From assembly GCA_030789695.1 (NCBI GenBank), contig CM061135.1, positions 106,525,262 to 106,589,261 of the forward strand: a stretch of 64,000 nucleotides of DNA, in the 5' to 3' direction. Shown piece by piece: positions 42,036 through 54,437 of this stretch. The DNA is from Scilla litardierei (Eukaryota; Streptophyta; Magnoliopsida; Asparagales; Asparagaceae). The notes beneath the pieces were generated by a model. The model had not been told where the DNA came from. It worked only from the letters and a program-made list of their open reading frames with translations, and ran no database searches. A program made the position numbers and the translations under genes. The stretch's first letter is position 1, and each line of letters starts with the position of its first letter.

Positions 42036-43064
42036 TGTTGGGAATTGGACGTTCCCTTAGGGCATAAAAACTCTAGTCCCGTCCTAAGTCGGACGGAACA
42101 TAGACAGGAAAATCAAAAGCAGCGGAAGAAAAACAGTTAATCTAAATTAACTTGCAAGTTAAAACAATTTTAACTTGGCACTAAGGTCCAAGACCCTATG
42201 CCAAGATCTATGCCGACTTGGGATGGGTCTGACCATCCCAAGAAGGATCTAGCCTACTGCGATTAAACTAAACTAATGCTAAAAATACTTTAACCACATA
42301 CCCGGAATCTCAGCCCTGGGGCAGGCGAGATGTTCCGCGCCGTCTTCCGAGCTGCTCCCGTCCCACGCCGAGCCGCTCCTTTGAACCGCTCCCCGAACCG
42401 CTCCTCGAACCGCTCCGCATCCCGAGGCGATCAATCCCCGTGCCGCCGAGCCAACCAACCGCCGAAGAAAGTTTCACGCGAGTGAAACCTCCGCCAAGAT
42501 TTCGGATCCAGAATCCGAACTCCTTTGTGGCTTTGCTAGAGCCCGCAGGAGTAAGGCAGAATTTTAGGGAGATAGAGAAATATTTATTTAAGCTAAGATC
42601 CGAGCGTGCTCCAACATTTACGAGAGCCGCTCAGATCTAGAGCTTGGGACGAGTTTTGAGGAAGGGGGGAGACCCCTATTTATATAGGCGGCGGACTCTC
42701 CCCCTTTCTCAAAATCCGATGTGGGACTAAAATTTAGAGTTAATTAAATCAAGTTAGTTTGCACTTTACAAAGTGCAAACTTCCGTGAATTTTAACTCAC
42801 TCACCGTTGAGCTTCAAGATCGATACAACCTATCAATACGACAAGCGTTCAACGGTGAACGCATAGGAAAAAACCGTTCGTCAATCGGAGTTCGTTTGAC
42901 CCTCCAATTGAGTGTCCAAAGATCAGCCCTAGGCTAGTTTTTCACAAAAACGAGCCGTCAAAAACTGCCCATTAAACCTAGGGTTCCACACCCAGAGGTG
43001 GGACCCACAAGTCTGACTGGGCGCCCAAAACCCAGACTTGGGCACGGGCGCCCAAGTCTGGGCC

Positions 43065-43270
43065 CGGGCACCCAGGCGCCTGGCGCCCAGGCGCCTGGCG
43101 CCCAGGCGCCTGGCGCCCAGGAGCCAGGCGCCCAGGCGCCAGCCTGGCGCCAGGCGCCAGGCGGGCGCCTGGCGGGCGCCTGGGCCGGGCGCCCAAGGCG
43201 CCCGGCCCAGGGCGCCTGGGCTCCCAGGCGCCCAGGCCCGCTTGGGCGCAGGCCCAGGCGCCCAGCGCCT
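43065..43270. repeat. GGCGCC-rich tandem palindrome block in G LTR
   Basis: Repeats of CAGGCGCCTGGCGCC, extremely GC-rich and self-complementary, in an otherwise AT-rich LTR. The homologous block at 49697-49870 has fewer units. Confidence 0.9.
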
Positions 43271-43542
43271 GGGCCTGTGCCCAGGCCTGGCTGCCTGGGT
43301 TCCTGGCTCAGCCAGGTCTGGCCAGGCACCCAGGCCAGACTTGGTCTGGTCTGGGTCAGCCTGGTTTGACCCGGTCTGATTAGTTTGGCTGTTTTGGCTC
43401 TAACTTGAGCATCCAGCGTCCGATTTGGACGCCGTTCGAACCTGGGTCTAGACCGGGACATTCTCGTCTTACCCGTGAACTTTTTCCTTGCGTTTATTTC
43501 ATTAAATATATATTAAACAATTTAATACATATTTAATCACTT

Positions 43543-43630
43543 TTGCATCAAATGCAAAATAGTCCCTATCTAAGCTTAAATTATCATATTGCATCAAATG
43601 CAATTATCTCTTCTTTTGCATCAAATGCAA
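43543..43630. repeat. three copies of TTGCATCAAATGCAA in G LTR
   Basis: Copies at 43543-43557, 43589-43603 and 43616-43630, each a perfect 6-bp inverted repeat around CAA. The right LTR has them at 50145, 50191 and 50218. Copia F has a single TTGCATTTGATGCAA in the same region. Confidence 0.9.
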
Positions 43631-44675
43631 ATATTCTCCCTAACTATTTTCTACCTATTACTAGACGAAGCATTACACTCTGTGTGAGACCCTACAGCCT
43701 GACCCTTACAACAGGTTGGGCTCGAAGCCCTATACGGCAGTGACCACGAGCAGTGGTTGCCGTCCCTGCTTCAGGAATCATCATTATGTGGTTGACTCAT
43801 TGACATGAGTATTGTCGGGACCACCTGACTGTTTCCGTGATGAATTCCGTAGTTATAGTCTTTTCGTCTTAACTGTGTCGTGTAGATCAAGTCTGGGGTA
43901 CGGTCAAACTGTCAACCCCAATAACTTGACTCCGGTTAGTTTCTATCGATCTTTAGTCAACTAATGTTGGACTTCTTCCAACATACTCTGCGCAGAGTTT
44001 TTACTAAAGACCGAACTAACTCTACGACACTAACTCCCATTGACCGGGAGAGACGAATCCTCTCTTGGTCATTACTCGCCTCGTACGTTTCAAGTGACAC
44101 CCAATCAAAAGACCTTTCGACAGGCCTTGCCTCGAAGCTAGGTCAGTTGATCTAAGTGGCACCGTTCACACACAGGTCTGTCAAAATGACCTCAAGTCAA
44201 AAGACCAACTATCCTATCATCACTCAGAGTTATCACTGACAGATTGGTCAATATAACCATATGATAACTCTAGTGGATCGTTCAGTGAACTCATTCTAAT
44301 GAGCACCTGTGTCTCGTCTTCGACTTCGCCAAGTCAAACGATCATGAGATCATCGCCACCGCTAAACGGTGAAGACTAAGACACAATGGTCTATCCGATG
44401 TTTCGATATCCTTGTCTCGAAACATCTACGACCATGAACCATTTCAGACTTATGCTACAGACGGTCAAACGTTTCTCCATGATCGAGATACTCATCTCGA
44501 TACACGTTTGACCTTGCATAAAGTCTCAGGACTTTACCTAAGTTGATATCTAACGTTAACTACATAACAATATAACTTAGATAAATTATTACCAAACAGC
44601 TTACTGTTATTTCGAACAAGATGTTTGTGCTATTCACACAGGAATAAATGGCCTCGAGGGCATAATATTCCTACA

Positions 44676-44691
44676 TCTCCCACTTGCACTC
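44676..44691 (-). other. polypurine tract of G
   Basis: Minus strand GAGTGCAAGTGGGAGA directly abutting the 3' LTR (TGTAGGAATATT). Confidence 0.9.
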
Positions 44692-46300
44692 AGGCCCATT
44701 TATCTCGATATCTAATATCGTTTTACACATAAGTTTTCCCGACTTCATGTGATAGAGCCTTCGTGAGTGGATCTGCTAAGACCGTCTACTCTATAGACTT
44801 AAGGGGTTTCTATGTTCATGTCAGACCAACCATTTGAATCTTATTCAAATAATTCATTTGGTCTGTCGGAATCCATAATATTTTATTTTACTTGGATCTT
44901 ATCCAGTTTATCGTTCCTTACGATAATAATTTTAAATTAGTTACTGGTCATTTTAAATGGCTCATATCTATTCTTGATAAAGTATCAAACCTTTTGATTA
45001 CTTTGTCAAAATGTATGTTCCATCCCTTTGATGATTCGCATGTAATTTATACGCTCCCACTGACCTTGAAAACTATCTGGCCAATTCATATAAGTTGGTT
45101 CGTCTAAATCATATTTAGAAAAACGAACTTATAAGTGAATGCTCAGATTTTCATGGTCAACTTGAGCGTTTACATCGACTTTGGTCCGAGTAGATCTGTA
45201 CACATCTGTTGGCGAAACCGGTTTCATCATAATCCGTTTTAAAGAAATTAGGATGAAAACCGTTCCCATCCAACATTATTGTACTTCACTATTTTCTTTT
45301 CTGCACCAATCTTTCAACTTAAAGATTTTCTTGCAGAAAGTGAGAAAACATTTTCCTTGGGCACGTAAACTAAATTCTCAAATTTATTTACGCACACAGA
45401 CCTATTCTGATTGCATCAAGTTTTAAATCGGAGTTACTACTCCGGATTTCATCCTAAAAGTTGACTAAGTCATCATTAGTTATGATGTCTTAACTCGACT
45501 TTTCGTCTTACGAAATTCGAGTAAATATACAACTTCCTCATGTTTGATTTAATGAATATCTTATTGATAATGTTCTCATAGAACTTTATCAAAACCTAGG
45601 CATTACTATTTGGGACTTAACCCAGAGGGAGGACTTAGCTCAGAGTCACTTACAATGGATCACACTAAATCTAATTAAGTGTGATTCATACCTTTTAACA
45701 CACCGATGTGTTAACAGACTTGATCTGAGAGAAAATCACATTTTCTTTTAATTACACAAGATTTTATTTAGCTAAGTATTTGACCATTCGATCTAATCGA
45801 ATCAGTTTAAATACTTTGGTCACTTCATTCTTTATTTTATCAGACTTGCGTTTCATCAAGAACACGTGTCTTAGTAAAATATACGAATAACTTATTTTGT
45901 TAAAAATAGACTCGGGTACATCAGTATGTACGAGACTGAGTTCGACAACTCATTCTCCCACTGTCTTACAGATGGGTTTCGGCCTTTGTATCTAAGCGGC
46001 TAAGACTCACAAGTGTCCGTAGACTTCATAATACGAGAGGTCAGACCCCTCTTTATGTGACTTGTGAAGCTTAATCTCTTGATACGGCCTAGTCTAATTT
46101 TACCATATAAGTTTGCTACAATCTTGTGTATTTATATATTCACATTTAATATATATATGGTTATTTACAAATTACTTAACACAAAACATTACTTCAGAAG
46201 CAATGTGACGACATTCGTCAAAATGTGTTAAACGTCTTTTGTATAACAACTTATTCCGAAATGTGACATTTAAAATATGTCACGTTTTCATTTCCTCCTA
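44692..46300 (-). pseudogene. G pol remnants (RNase H end, RT and integrase fragments)
   Basis: Minus-strand translation gives LADPLTKALS at 44779-44750, the conserved C-terminal end of copia RNase H. KVSGS at about 45070-45055 corresponds to the stretch before the RT active site, which is missing. VFLMKRKSDKIKNEV and KLIRLDRMVKYLAK (about 45870-45775) match the copia integrase core in degraded form. No open frame exceeds about 80 codons. Confidence 0.65.
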
Positions 46301-48654
46301 CTTATGCCTCTACTAATGATAAATTAAACTAACTTTCTCAATTGACTTTCCGAAGTGCCTTCTTCCTTTTCTAAATCATATTTAGATATCAACATAAATA
46401 AATAGCTATGCAAGCAACTTATGTATCCAAACGCTTGAGCTTTGCAATCTTGAGTGTAACTCAAGAAGTTGCTTGTCTCAAGATCCGGTTGGGATACATA
46501 GTTTTGCATCGCTCATGCACTCGTATTCGATTCAAACGGTTTAATCGAATTCTCGAACTTTGCGGATCAAAATTGTTTGTCCATACAACCTTGAGGGTAG
46601 CTCGACAAGTTGTAGGGAGAAACATACTTTGAATGTCCTATATGTTCAAGCTACCTCATATAGAGACGAGTGACATGTAGCTTTAATTTATTTGTTGGAC
46701 TCAGAACTTAATGAAATCATATTTCTTAAGTCTGTTCTTTAGAAGGTCATTTAATGTCAATGAGAATATAGTTTAATTATATCAATTAGAATTTAACTTG
46801 ATATTCAATTAATCATCTTATTGACCAGTTAACTAATTCCAATATTATCAATTGATTCTTTCGGTAAACATTGTCTTGCCCTAGTTTTAGCATATGTTCA
46901 ATATTAAATATAGGTAGATTGGCTTTTATCTATCTATATCCTCCCACTAATTTTACGAACGTTTTAAAGCTTAATAACGAACGATTTAATTGAATTAAAA
47001 TTAATGGGTAAGAGTTCCAATCACCTTGAGTCTAAACAACCTTGAGTGTAGCTCAACAAGTTGATTGACTCTGCGATCGGAAGATGACTCTTCATCGATC
47101 ATATCGGATATGACTCTCTTAATCGGTTTTTGCCCCTAGCCATTCGTGATCATGAGTGTGCTCATCCAAATCACAATGTCTAGTCTAGTCGGACCCTTGT
47201 TTTCATGTCTAGCCTGACTCGCCCCTCAGCTCGGTGTATGCACGACACGTCGGTTTGGGTCAGGTCTTAGACTACATCTAGGCAGACTACATCGTTGACT
47301 TAACTTACGCCGGCGCTCGGGGTACGAGACGACGGTTAGGGTTAGTCAAGATTTCATCTTATGTATTTAAGGAGTTGGTTTCTACAAGATTGCCAGGTTA
47401 CAGCTTGAGTGTATCTCAACAACTATAACGCGGGTCCTATAGTTACTAACCCCTAAAACAAGGAGGGCTACGGCTAATCTTGAAAAAGATCATTAACGTA
47501 TTTGACTTAGATATAGTCCAGGGTGTCATACAATCATGATTCGCGACATTGCGGTCCAGCGGAACTCAGCCAGGGAATTGACTAAGCCAGGATCACTACC
47601 CCTTGGACTAGCAAGGGTTGACCCAGAACTCTTAGCCAAGCACATTGACTGGATCATGGTCCATTGAATGAAGCTTGTCATTTTTGTATGTATGCCATAG
47701 ACTAAACAGCTTTTATTAACAACTAATTAATCCTATCAACTAGTTGAATCCTTAAATTCAAAATTTTTAGGATTTGTTTAATAACTTTTATTAAGTCCTT
47801 ATCAACTATAAGGTTCACGTGCTACCCTAATTGTTATTAGGATTTTAATAAATTATTAACAACGCTAGAAGCGAAGTCCTTCAATGAAAATTAATTATAA
47901 CAATTAGAATTTGAAAATTCATTTAAAGGACTATCCTAATCAGGAATTAGGTCTTTAATATTGTTGTTAATGATTTATTAAAGCATAGCATATCATTAAA
48001 ATTCAAGTAATAAATTTTAATCATTTTTAATGGCTAACCTAAAGGGTTGTCTTGTGTTATCAAATAAGGGACAAGATTAACATGCCATTAAAATAACTCT
48101 ACACTAATTTATCGCATAAAGATAGTGCACAACTATTTAACATTTAAATAAACTAAGTTTATCGCATAAACAATTTTTAGCATGCATACATAAATTTAAC
48201 ATTTAAATTTAAAATATGATTTTAAAATTATTTTATTTTTTATCTCATAAAAAAAACTTAATATTAAAATCACTAATTTGCATGCTATGTTAAAAATTTA
48301 TCGCATAAAAAATTTTTAACTTTTAAAACAGTTTTAAAATATCTCATAAATTAAAACATTATTTAAAAAAAAACTTTCATGCTTAAAAAATTTATCAAAT
48401 AAAAATTTTAGGCATCCAAAATAAATTTTAAACTTTTAAAGATTTAAAAAATTAGTTTTAAAATTATCACATAAATTTTAAAACGTCATTTAAAAAATAA
48501 TTTCCATGTTCAAAAATTTCATAAAAAAAAAATTTTAGAACATCTAAAACATTTTTAAAATTTATCTCATAATTTTAAAAACATTTTACAAGTATTTAAA
48601 AGCATTCTTAAGTTTAAAATTAATCGCAGTACCTAGATCGCTACGCAGACCTAG
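46301..48654 (-). other. G gag remnant/leader, non-coding
   Basis: No recognisable gag. Four copies of a CTTGAGTGTAGCTCAA-type inverted repeat lie at about 46449, 46590, 47040 and 47404. The stretch 47080-47660 is the inverted homologue of F's leader at 14560-15210. 48100-48600 is AT-rich with repeated ATTTATCGCATAAA-type words. Confidence 0.7.
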
Positions 48655-48666
48655 GCTCTGATACCA
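48655..48666 (-). other. primer-binding site of G (initiator tRNA-Met type)
   Basis: Minus strand TGGTATCAGAGC, 1 bp from the 5' LTR. Confidence 0.95.
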
Positions 48667-48667
48667 C

Positions 48668-51277
48668 TGTTGGGAATTGGACGTTCCCTTAGGGCATAAA
48701 AACTCTAGTCCCGTCCTAAGTCGGACGGAACATAGACAGGAAAATCAAAAGCAGCGGAAGAAAAACAGTTAATCTAAATTAACTTGCAAGTTAAAACAAT
48801 TTTAACTTGGCCCTAAGGTCCAAGACCCTATGCCAAGATCTATGCCGACTTGGGATGGGTCTGACCATCCCAAGAAGGATCTAGCCTACTGCGATTAAAC
48901 TAAACTAATGCTAAAAATACTTTAACCACATACCCGGAATCTCAGCCCTGGGGCAGGCGAGATGTTCCGCGCCGTCTTCCGAGCTGCTCCCGTCCCACGC
49001 CGAGCCGCTCCTTTGAACCGCTCCCCGAACCGCTCCTCGAACCGCTCCGCATCCCGAGGCGATCAATCCCCGTGCCGCCGAGCCAACCAACCGCCGAAGA
49101 AAGTTTCACGCGAGTGAAACCTCCGCCAAGATTTCGGATCCAGAATCCGAACTCCTTTGTGGCTTTGCTAGAGCCCGCAGGAGTAAGGCAGAATTTTAGG
49201 GAGATAGAGAAATATTTATTTAAGCTAAGATCCGAGCGTGCTCCAACATTTACGAGAGCCGCTCAGATCTAGAGCTTGGGACGAGTTTTGAGGAAGGGGG
49301 GAGACCCCTATTTATATAGGCGGCGGACTCTCCCCCTTTCTCAAAATCCGATGTGGGACTAAAATTTAGAGTTAATTAAATCAAGTTAGTTTGCACTTTA
49401 CAAAGTGCAAACTTCCGTGAATTTTAACTCACTCACCGTTGAGCTTCAAGATCGATACAACCTATCAATACGACAAGCGTTCAACGGTGAACGCATAGGA
49501 AAAAACCGTTCGTCAATCGGAGTTCGTTTGACCCTCCAATTGAGTGTCCAAAGATCAGCCCTAGGCTAGTTTTTCACAAAAACGAGCCGTCAAAAACTGC
49601 CCATTAAACCTAGGGTTCCACACCCAGAGGTGGGACCCACAAGTCTGACTGGGCGCCCAAAACCCAGACTTGGGCACGGGCGCCCAAGTCTGGGCCCGGG
49701 CACCCAGGCGCCGGGCGCCCAGGCGCCTGGCGCCCAGGCGCAAGCCTGGCGCCAGGCGCCAGGCGGGCGCCTGGCGGGCGCCTGGGCCGGGCGCCCAAGG
49801 CGCCCGGCCCAGGGCGCCTGGGCTCCCAGGCGCCCAGGCCCGCCTGGGCGCAGGCCCAGGCGCCCAGCGCCTGGGCCTGTGCCCAGGCCTGGCTGCCTGG
49901 GTTCCTGGCTCAGCCAGGTCTGGCCAGGCACCCAGGCCAGACTTGGTCTGGTCTGGGTCAGCCTGGTTTGACCCGGTCTGATTAGTTTGGCTGTTTTGGC
50001 TCTAACTTGAGCATCCGGCGTCCGATTTGGACGCCGTTCGAACCTGGGTCTAGACCGGGACATTCCCGTCTTACCCGTGAACTTTTTCCTTGCGTTTATT
50101 TCATTAAATATATATTAAACAATTTAATACATATTTAATCACGTTTGCATCAAATGCAAAATAGTCCCTATCTAAGCTTAAATTATCATATTGCATCAAA
50201 TGCAATTATCTCTTCTTTTGCATCAAATGCAAATATTCTCCCTAACTATTTTCTACCTATTACTAGACGAAGCATTACACTCTGTGTGAGACCCTACAGC
50301 CTGACCCTTACAACAGGTTGGGCTCGAAGCCCTATACGGCAGTGACCACGAGCAGTGGTTGCCGTCCCTGCTTCAGGAATCATCATTATGTGGTTGACTC
50401 ATTGACATGAGTATTGTCGGGACCACCTGACTGTTACCGTGATGAATTCCGTAGTTATAGTCTTTTCGTCTTAACTGTGTCGTGTAGATCAAGTCTGGGG
50501 TACGGTCAAACTGTCAACCCCAATAACTTGACTCCAGTTAGTTTCTATCGATCTTTAGTCAACTAATGTTGGACTTCTTCCAACATACTCTGCGCAGAGT
50601 TTTTACTAAAGACCGAACTAACTCTACGACACTAACTCCCATTGACCGGGAGAGACGAATCCTCTCTTGGTCATTACTCGCCTCGTACGTTTCAAGTGAC
50701 ACCCAATCAAAAGACCTTTCGACAGGCCTTGCCTCGAAGCTAGGTCAGTTGATCTAAGTGGCACCGTTCACGCACAGGTCTGTCAAAATGACCTCAAGTC
50801 AAAAGACCAACTATCCTATCATCACTCAGAGTTATCACTGACAGATTGGTCAATATAACCATATGATAACTCTAGTGGATCATTCAGTGAACTCATTCTA
50901 ATGAGCACCTGTGTCTCGTCTTCGACTTCGCCAAGTCAAACGATCATGAGATCATCGCCACCGCTAAACGGTGAAGACTAAGACACAATGGTCTATCCGA
51001 TGTTTCGATATCCTTGTCTCGAAACATCAACGACCATGAACCATTTCAGACTTATGCTACAGACGGTCAAACGTTTCTCCATGATCGAGATACTCATCTC
51101 GATACACGTTTGACCTTGCATAAAGTCTCAGGACTTTACCTAAGTTGATATCTAACGTTAACTACATAACAATATAACTTAGATAAATTATTACCAAACA
51201 GCTTACTGTTATTTCGAACAAGATGTTTGTGCTATTCACACAGGAATAAATGGCCTCGAGGGCATAATATTCCTACA
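48668..51277 (-). repeat. G 5' LTR
   Basis: 2610 bp, near-identical to 42036-44675 apart from the shorter GC-rich repeat block. Confidence 0.95.
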
Positions 51278-51360
51278 CACACCTTACGTTTCGAGGGGGA
51301 CAGACCCTCTCCCCATGTGTACGCTCAACCCTACCCCAAGCTAAGTGCACAAGACAAGTC

Positions 51361-51665
51361 TGTACAAGTGATCACTCACTCTGTTGAGTGAGTGCCCTAT
51401 TGCCTGTAGGCTGTGTATCCGTATAAGGGATCACTCGGTGAGTGCCATATTGCCCGCAGGCTGTGCATCCATACAAGGGATCACTCGGTGAGTGCCCTAT
51501 TGCCCGCAGGCTCTGCATCCGTACAAGGGATCACTCGATGAGTGTCCTATTGCCCACAGGCTGTGCATCTGTACAAGGAATCACTCGATGAGTGCCCTAT
51601 TGCCCGCAGGCTGTGTATCCGTACAAGGGATAACTCGGGAGTGCCCTATTTCCCGCAGGCTGTGT
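51361..51665. repeat. E1 tandem hairpin repeat, right LTR
   Basis: Six units of 50 bp (first 59 bp). Each has CACTC-GGT-GAGTG or a variant and GCCCGCAGGC. The first unit has the longer TCACTCTGTTGAGTGA. Confidence 0.9.
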
Positions 51666-53486
51666 ATAACAAGACACGACATGACAAGAAAGGAAGTGTT
51701 CTTCTAGGGGGTCCACATGCATGCACACACAGGAAAATCCTAAGGTGTTAATTGTTGTTGTTGTGCTTAGACTTCTTCGTCAAGTCTAAGCTGTCAAGGG
51801 GGTCCCAAATGCTATCATTTCACGTCCGGTTCTCTTCGTTTACATTCTAACAGTTCTAAAAGTCTAAGGCCTAAACACGGCAAAAAGTACAAGTGAGTAC
51901 ACTTGCCTACGGTGGCGAGTGTGTCGTCTGTCCGGAGCGTCCCATCGAAATTTCGCGTCGGTGATGGTCTGTCTGAAACAGGATCATGGTGATGTCAGAT
52001 CGTGTTTTTTGGTCAAACCTATTATCGTTTGTTTCTAAATTTGGCGGGACTAACCTATCTGTCAAAAAGTCGTGTTTTTGATGTTTTGTTCAGTCTGGAT
52101 TGACGTCTACCCTATGTGCACAGAAAATTAGTCCGTTCGTCGATCTTTCCTACGGTGGGCAACGTTTTACAGATGCTGAAATTAAATTTAGTTCATGTTG
52201 ACAAATTTAAGATTAGGTTTTGATGAATTACAGTGTGGGTTTTACTAATCGTTAGGGGAACCAACCTCGTGACGTTGTTCAAAAAGCGGAAGTCGGGTCT
52301 GAAAGGAGAAGCGTCGGCGTCGTCTGAAACTCCTCGGCTGTAGGTAGCGCAGTGAAGTACCTCTGGACAGCGGGGTGGTGGCGCAAAATCAGAGAGCTAA
52401 CAGCGATCCACCTCCCATTGCAGGTAGCACAACGGATCTTCACGACAACGGTGACATCGGCTAAAAACACGTGTGTTCGGCGACACATGTGTTCTCCGAA
52501 GGTCCAAAGGGGCTGTCGGTAGGTAAAGTAGGATCATTGGAAGATACTCGGCCTGGTGGGTGGCCGACAACACGAGCGCACGTCGGTGGGTGGCCGTGAG
52601 AAACCGGAGAAGACAGATTCGCGCAACATTCGTTGTCGCACATCTCAGCATAAAACCAGCAAGGAACAGCGACAACGGAAAATTGCAGAAGCTAAAGGAC
52701 TTCAAGACGACGCCAACGGTGATGGAGTGGTCACCGGAAGTGGTCGGAGGTGGTCGTGCGCCGGTGTTGAAGTTCAGCACCCAGATCTGTCAAAAACAGC
52801 AGCTGGGCTAGGTTTCGACGGATTTTCCAGGGGCTACAGGCAAGATATAAGTGTAAGGAAAATTGTAGTTGGTAGGAGGTTTCGATAGGAGTCCAACGGC
52901 AGTAGGGTGGTCATCGTAGGTGGCCAGATGGCCGATGGGTGCGAGTTTGAAGTGACAGCGCGTAAACTGTCAAAAACAGCGGCTAGATCTGAGTTCCACG
53001 GGGTTTTCGAGGAGATCGAGACGTGGAAAAAGGGTAAGGGGAGTTGGAGATGATTGGGCAGCCAGAGAGAAGTTGAATGTCAATGGCGGAAGTGGCTGGA
53101 GGTGGCCGAAGAGGGATGACCAGCCGTTTTTCGGCAGGCGCGCACAGCAGGCCGGGGTTGTGTATTTTTGGTGTTTTTGATGGGTTTTCGATGTCTTGGA
53201 GAGGTGTAGATGGAGGAGGTGGTGGTGGAGTTGCTGGTGGTTAAAGAGGGGAGGCTGGGGCATCCTTGGGCGTCCGGAGGAGGAGCAAGGGCGGCTGTAA
53301 AGATGGGTTTGCTTGAGGGGGAAAGTTTGGCCAAATTTGTTATTTGAAGAAGAAGGGTTTTGCTATTTGGCTTTGGGGTTTTGGTTAATTGGGAGAGAGA
53401 GAGAGATATAGATAGGGAGAGTGGAGATAGGGGAAAGGGGAGGTGTTAATAGTGGCTGCAACTAATTCCCATGATACGTAGGAGTA

Positions 53487-53772
53487 CTAGTCATAACCCG
53501 TGCCCGGAGGGCATAGAGACAGTCGTCGCCCGGACGCAAATGCGGAGAGAAGTGGTCGCCAAAGTGAAAAAAGCGTGGGTGTGTGTGAGAGAAGGGCCGA
53601 GGGCAAAAAGAGGAAAAGCAGGGACTAAAACGCCAAAAATATCACCAAGAACACATCCCAAACCCAAGTCCAGAACCACACCCAACCCCCACAAGGCGTC
53701 CCAGTCAGCAACTAAAAATATGACTGGGACAAAACTGCCACGTATGACAAACTTCATGAATTGTATAATAGA
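53487..53772 (-). mobile_element. 286-bp non-autonomous Helitron
   Basis: Read on the minus strand it starts TCTATTATACAA after an A and ends GGGTTATGACTAG before a T: insertion between A and T, 5' TC and 3' CTAG. A TGCCC-TCC-GGGCA hairpin lies 10 nt before the 3' end. The paired E1 LTR at 40284/40285 is the uninterrupted site (AGTA/TAATT). No coding sequence. All the standard Helitron hallmarks agree. Confidence 0.9.
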
Positions 53773-54218
53773 TAATTAGGGATTTGATTAGATTTGGTTT
53801 AAGTTTGAAATTCAAAATGATTAAGGCTAATCAATGGGTGAAAATTGATTAGGGGATAACTTCCACTACGGGCATCGGAAAAATAATCCGAAAATACCGG
53901 GACGATCGTGGAGACGAGAAGTACGGGGCTACACGGTCCGATCGCGTGCTACGTCTACCAACAATTATTGTAAAATCGGGAACTGAGTATTGGTGCCAAA
54001 AGACCAAAACGCCCTTCCATGCAAAGCTGTTTTGCGAGAAAACGAGCTGTGAAATGACGTTTCCAAAAAATCACTATAAAATTCTACACTTCCATACGGT
54101 CACAACGGCATATCACATTGTATATACCAAAACCAATAAAGACTCAAATAAAATACGTACCCGAAAAGGTATGTGCACGTAGAAACTCATAAGGTCGGAA
54201 AGCGACCGTTACATTGGC

Positions 54219-54437
54219 TCTGCTTCTTTAGACCAGCCGAAAGGCAAGGGTAAGAAGAGGCAGGTCTCGCAACCTAAGAAGGCAAAGAAAGAGAAGAAAA
54301 AGACCAAAGGGGCCCCGTCAAAATCTGAGTGCTTCAATTGCCATAAGATTGTCCATTGGAAAAGAAACTGCAAGATTTATCTTGCAGAAAAGAAGAGGGG
54401 GCATACTAATGCCTCTACCTACGGTATAACAAATTAA
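54219..54437 (+). pseudogene. copia F gag, 3' portion with zinc knuckle
   Basis: Continues the gag frame broken at 15930: SASLDQPKGKGKKRQ, a Lys-rich linker, then the CCHC knuckle CFNCHKIVHWKRNC (54330-54371, C-X2-C-X4-H-X4-C) that binds RNA. The usual Gly before the His is Val. Stops at TAA (54435-54437) shortly after; no protease follows in frame. Confidence 0.85.

Larger units (their letters stand above)
42036..44675 (-). repeat. G 3' LTR
   Basis: Matches 48668-51277 with few differences. It is about 30 bp longer because the GGCGCC-rich repeat block (43060-43170) has more units. It contains three TTGCATCAAATGCAA palindromes (43543, 43589, 43616). Open frames over the GC-rich block are repeat translations. 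Confidence 0.95.
42036..51277 (-). mobile_element. Ty1/copia element G
   Basis: Starts TGTTGGGAATTGG (42036), ends ATTCCTACA (51277); TSD CACAC at 42031-42035 and 51278-51282. Minus strand, because the TGGTATCAGAGC primer site reads 48666 to 48655 and the polypurine tract AAGTGGGAGA lies at the left LTR. 9242 bp with LTRs of 2640 and 2610 bp. The internal region has only decayed pol fragments. Confidence 0.95.
15931..54213 (+). mobile_element. large coding-less LTR element E1 (LARD-like), split by nested insertions
   Basis: Starts TGTCACGCCCC at 15931 and ends GCGACCGTTACA at 54213, with TSD TTGGC at 15926-15930 and 54214-54218; removing it restores F's gag frame. Its own length is about 7.7 kb: two LTRs of about 3.4 kb (nested insertions excluded) around an internal region of only about 570 bp with no coding sequence. 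The left LTR is split by B at 16933, the right LTR by G at 42035 and by a Helitron at 53487. Strand is assigned from the TGTCACG terminus only; no primer site or polypurine tract confirms it. Confidence 0.9.
51283..54213 (+). repeat. E1 right LTR, second part
   Basis: Parallel to 16700-16933 plus 38275-40720. It carries six tandem hairpin units (51361-51665) and a Helitron (53487-53772) absent from the left copy. Ends CGACCGTTACA. Confidence 0.9.

Noticed and set aside
42958..43461. 167-codon Arg/Pro/Gly-rich open frame (minus), also at 49590-50063
   Set aside because: Translation of the GGCGCC repeat block in the copia G LTR, with equivalent open frames on the other strand. Composition artefact.
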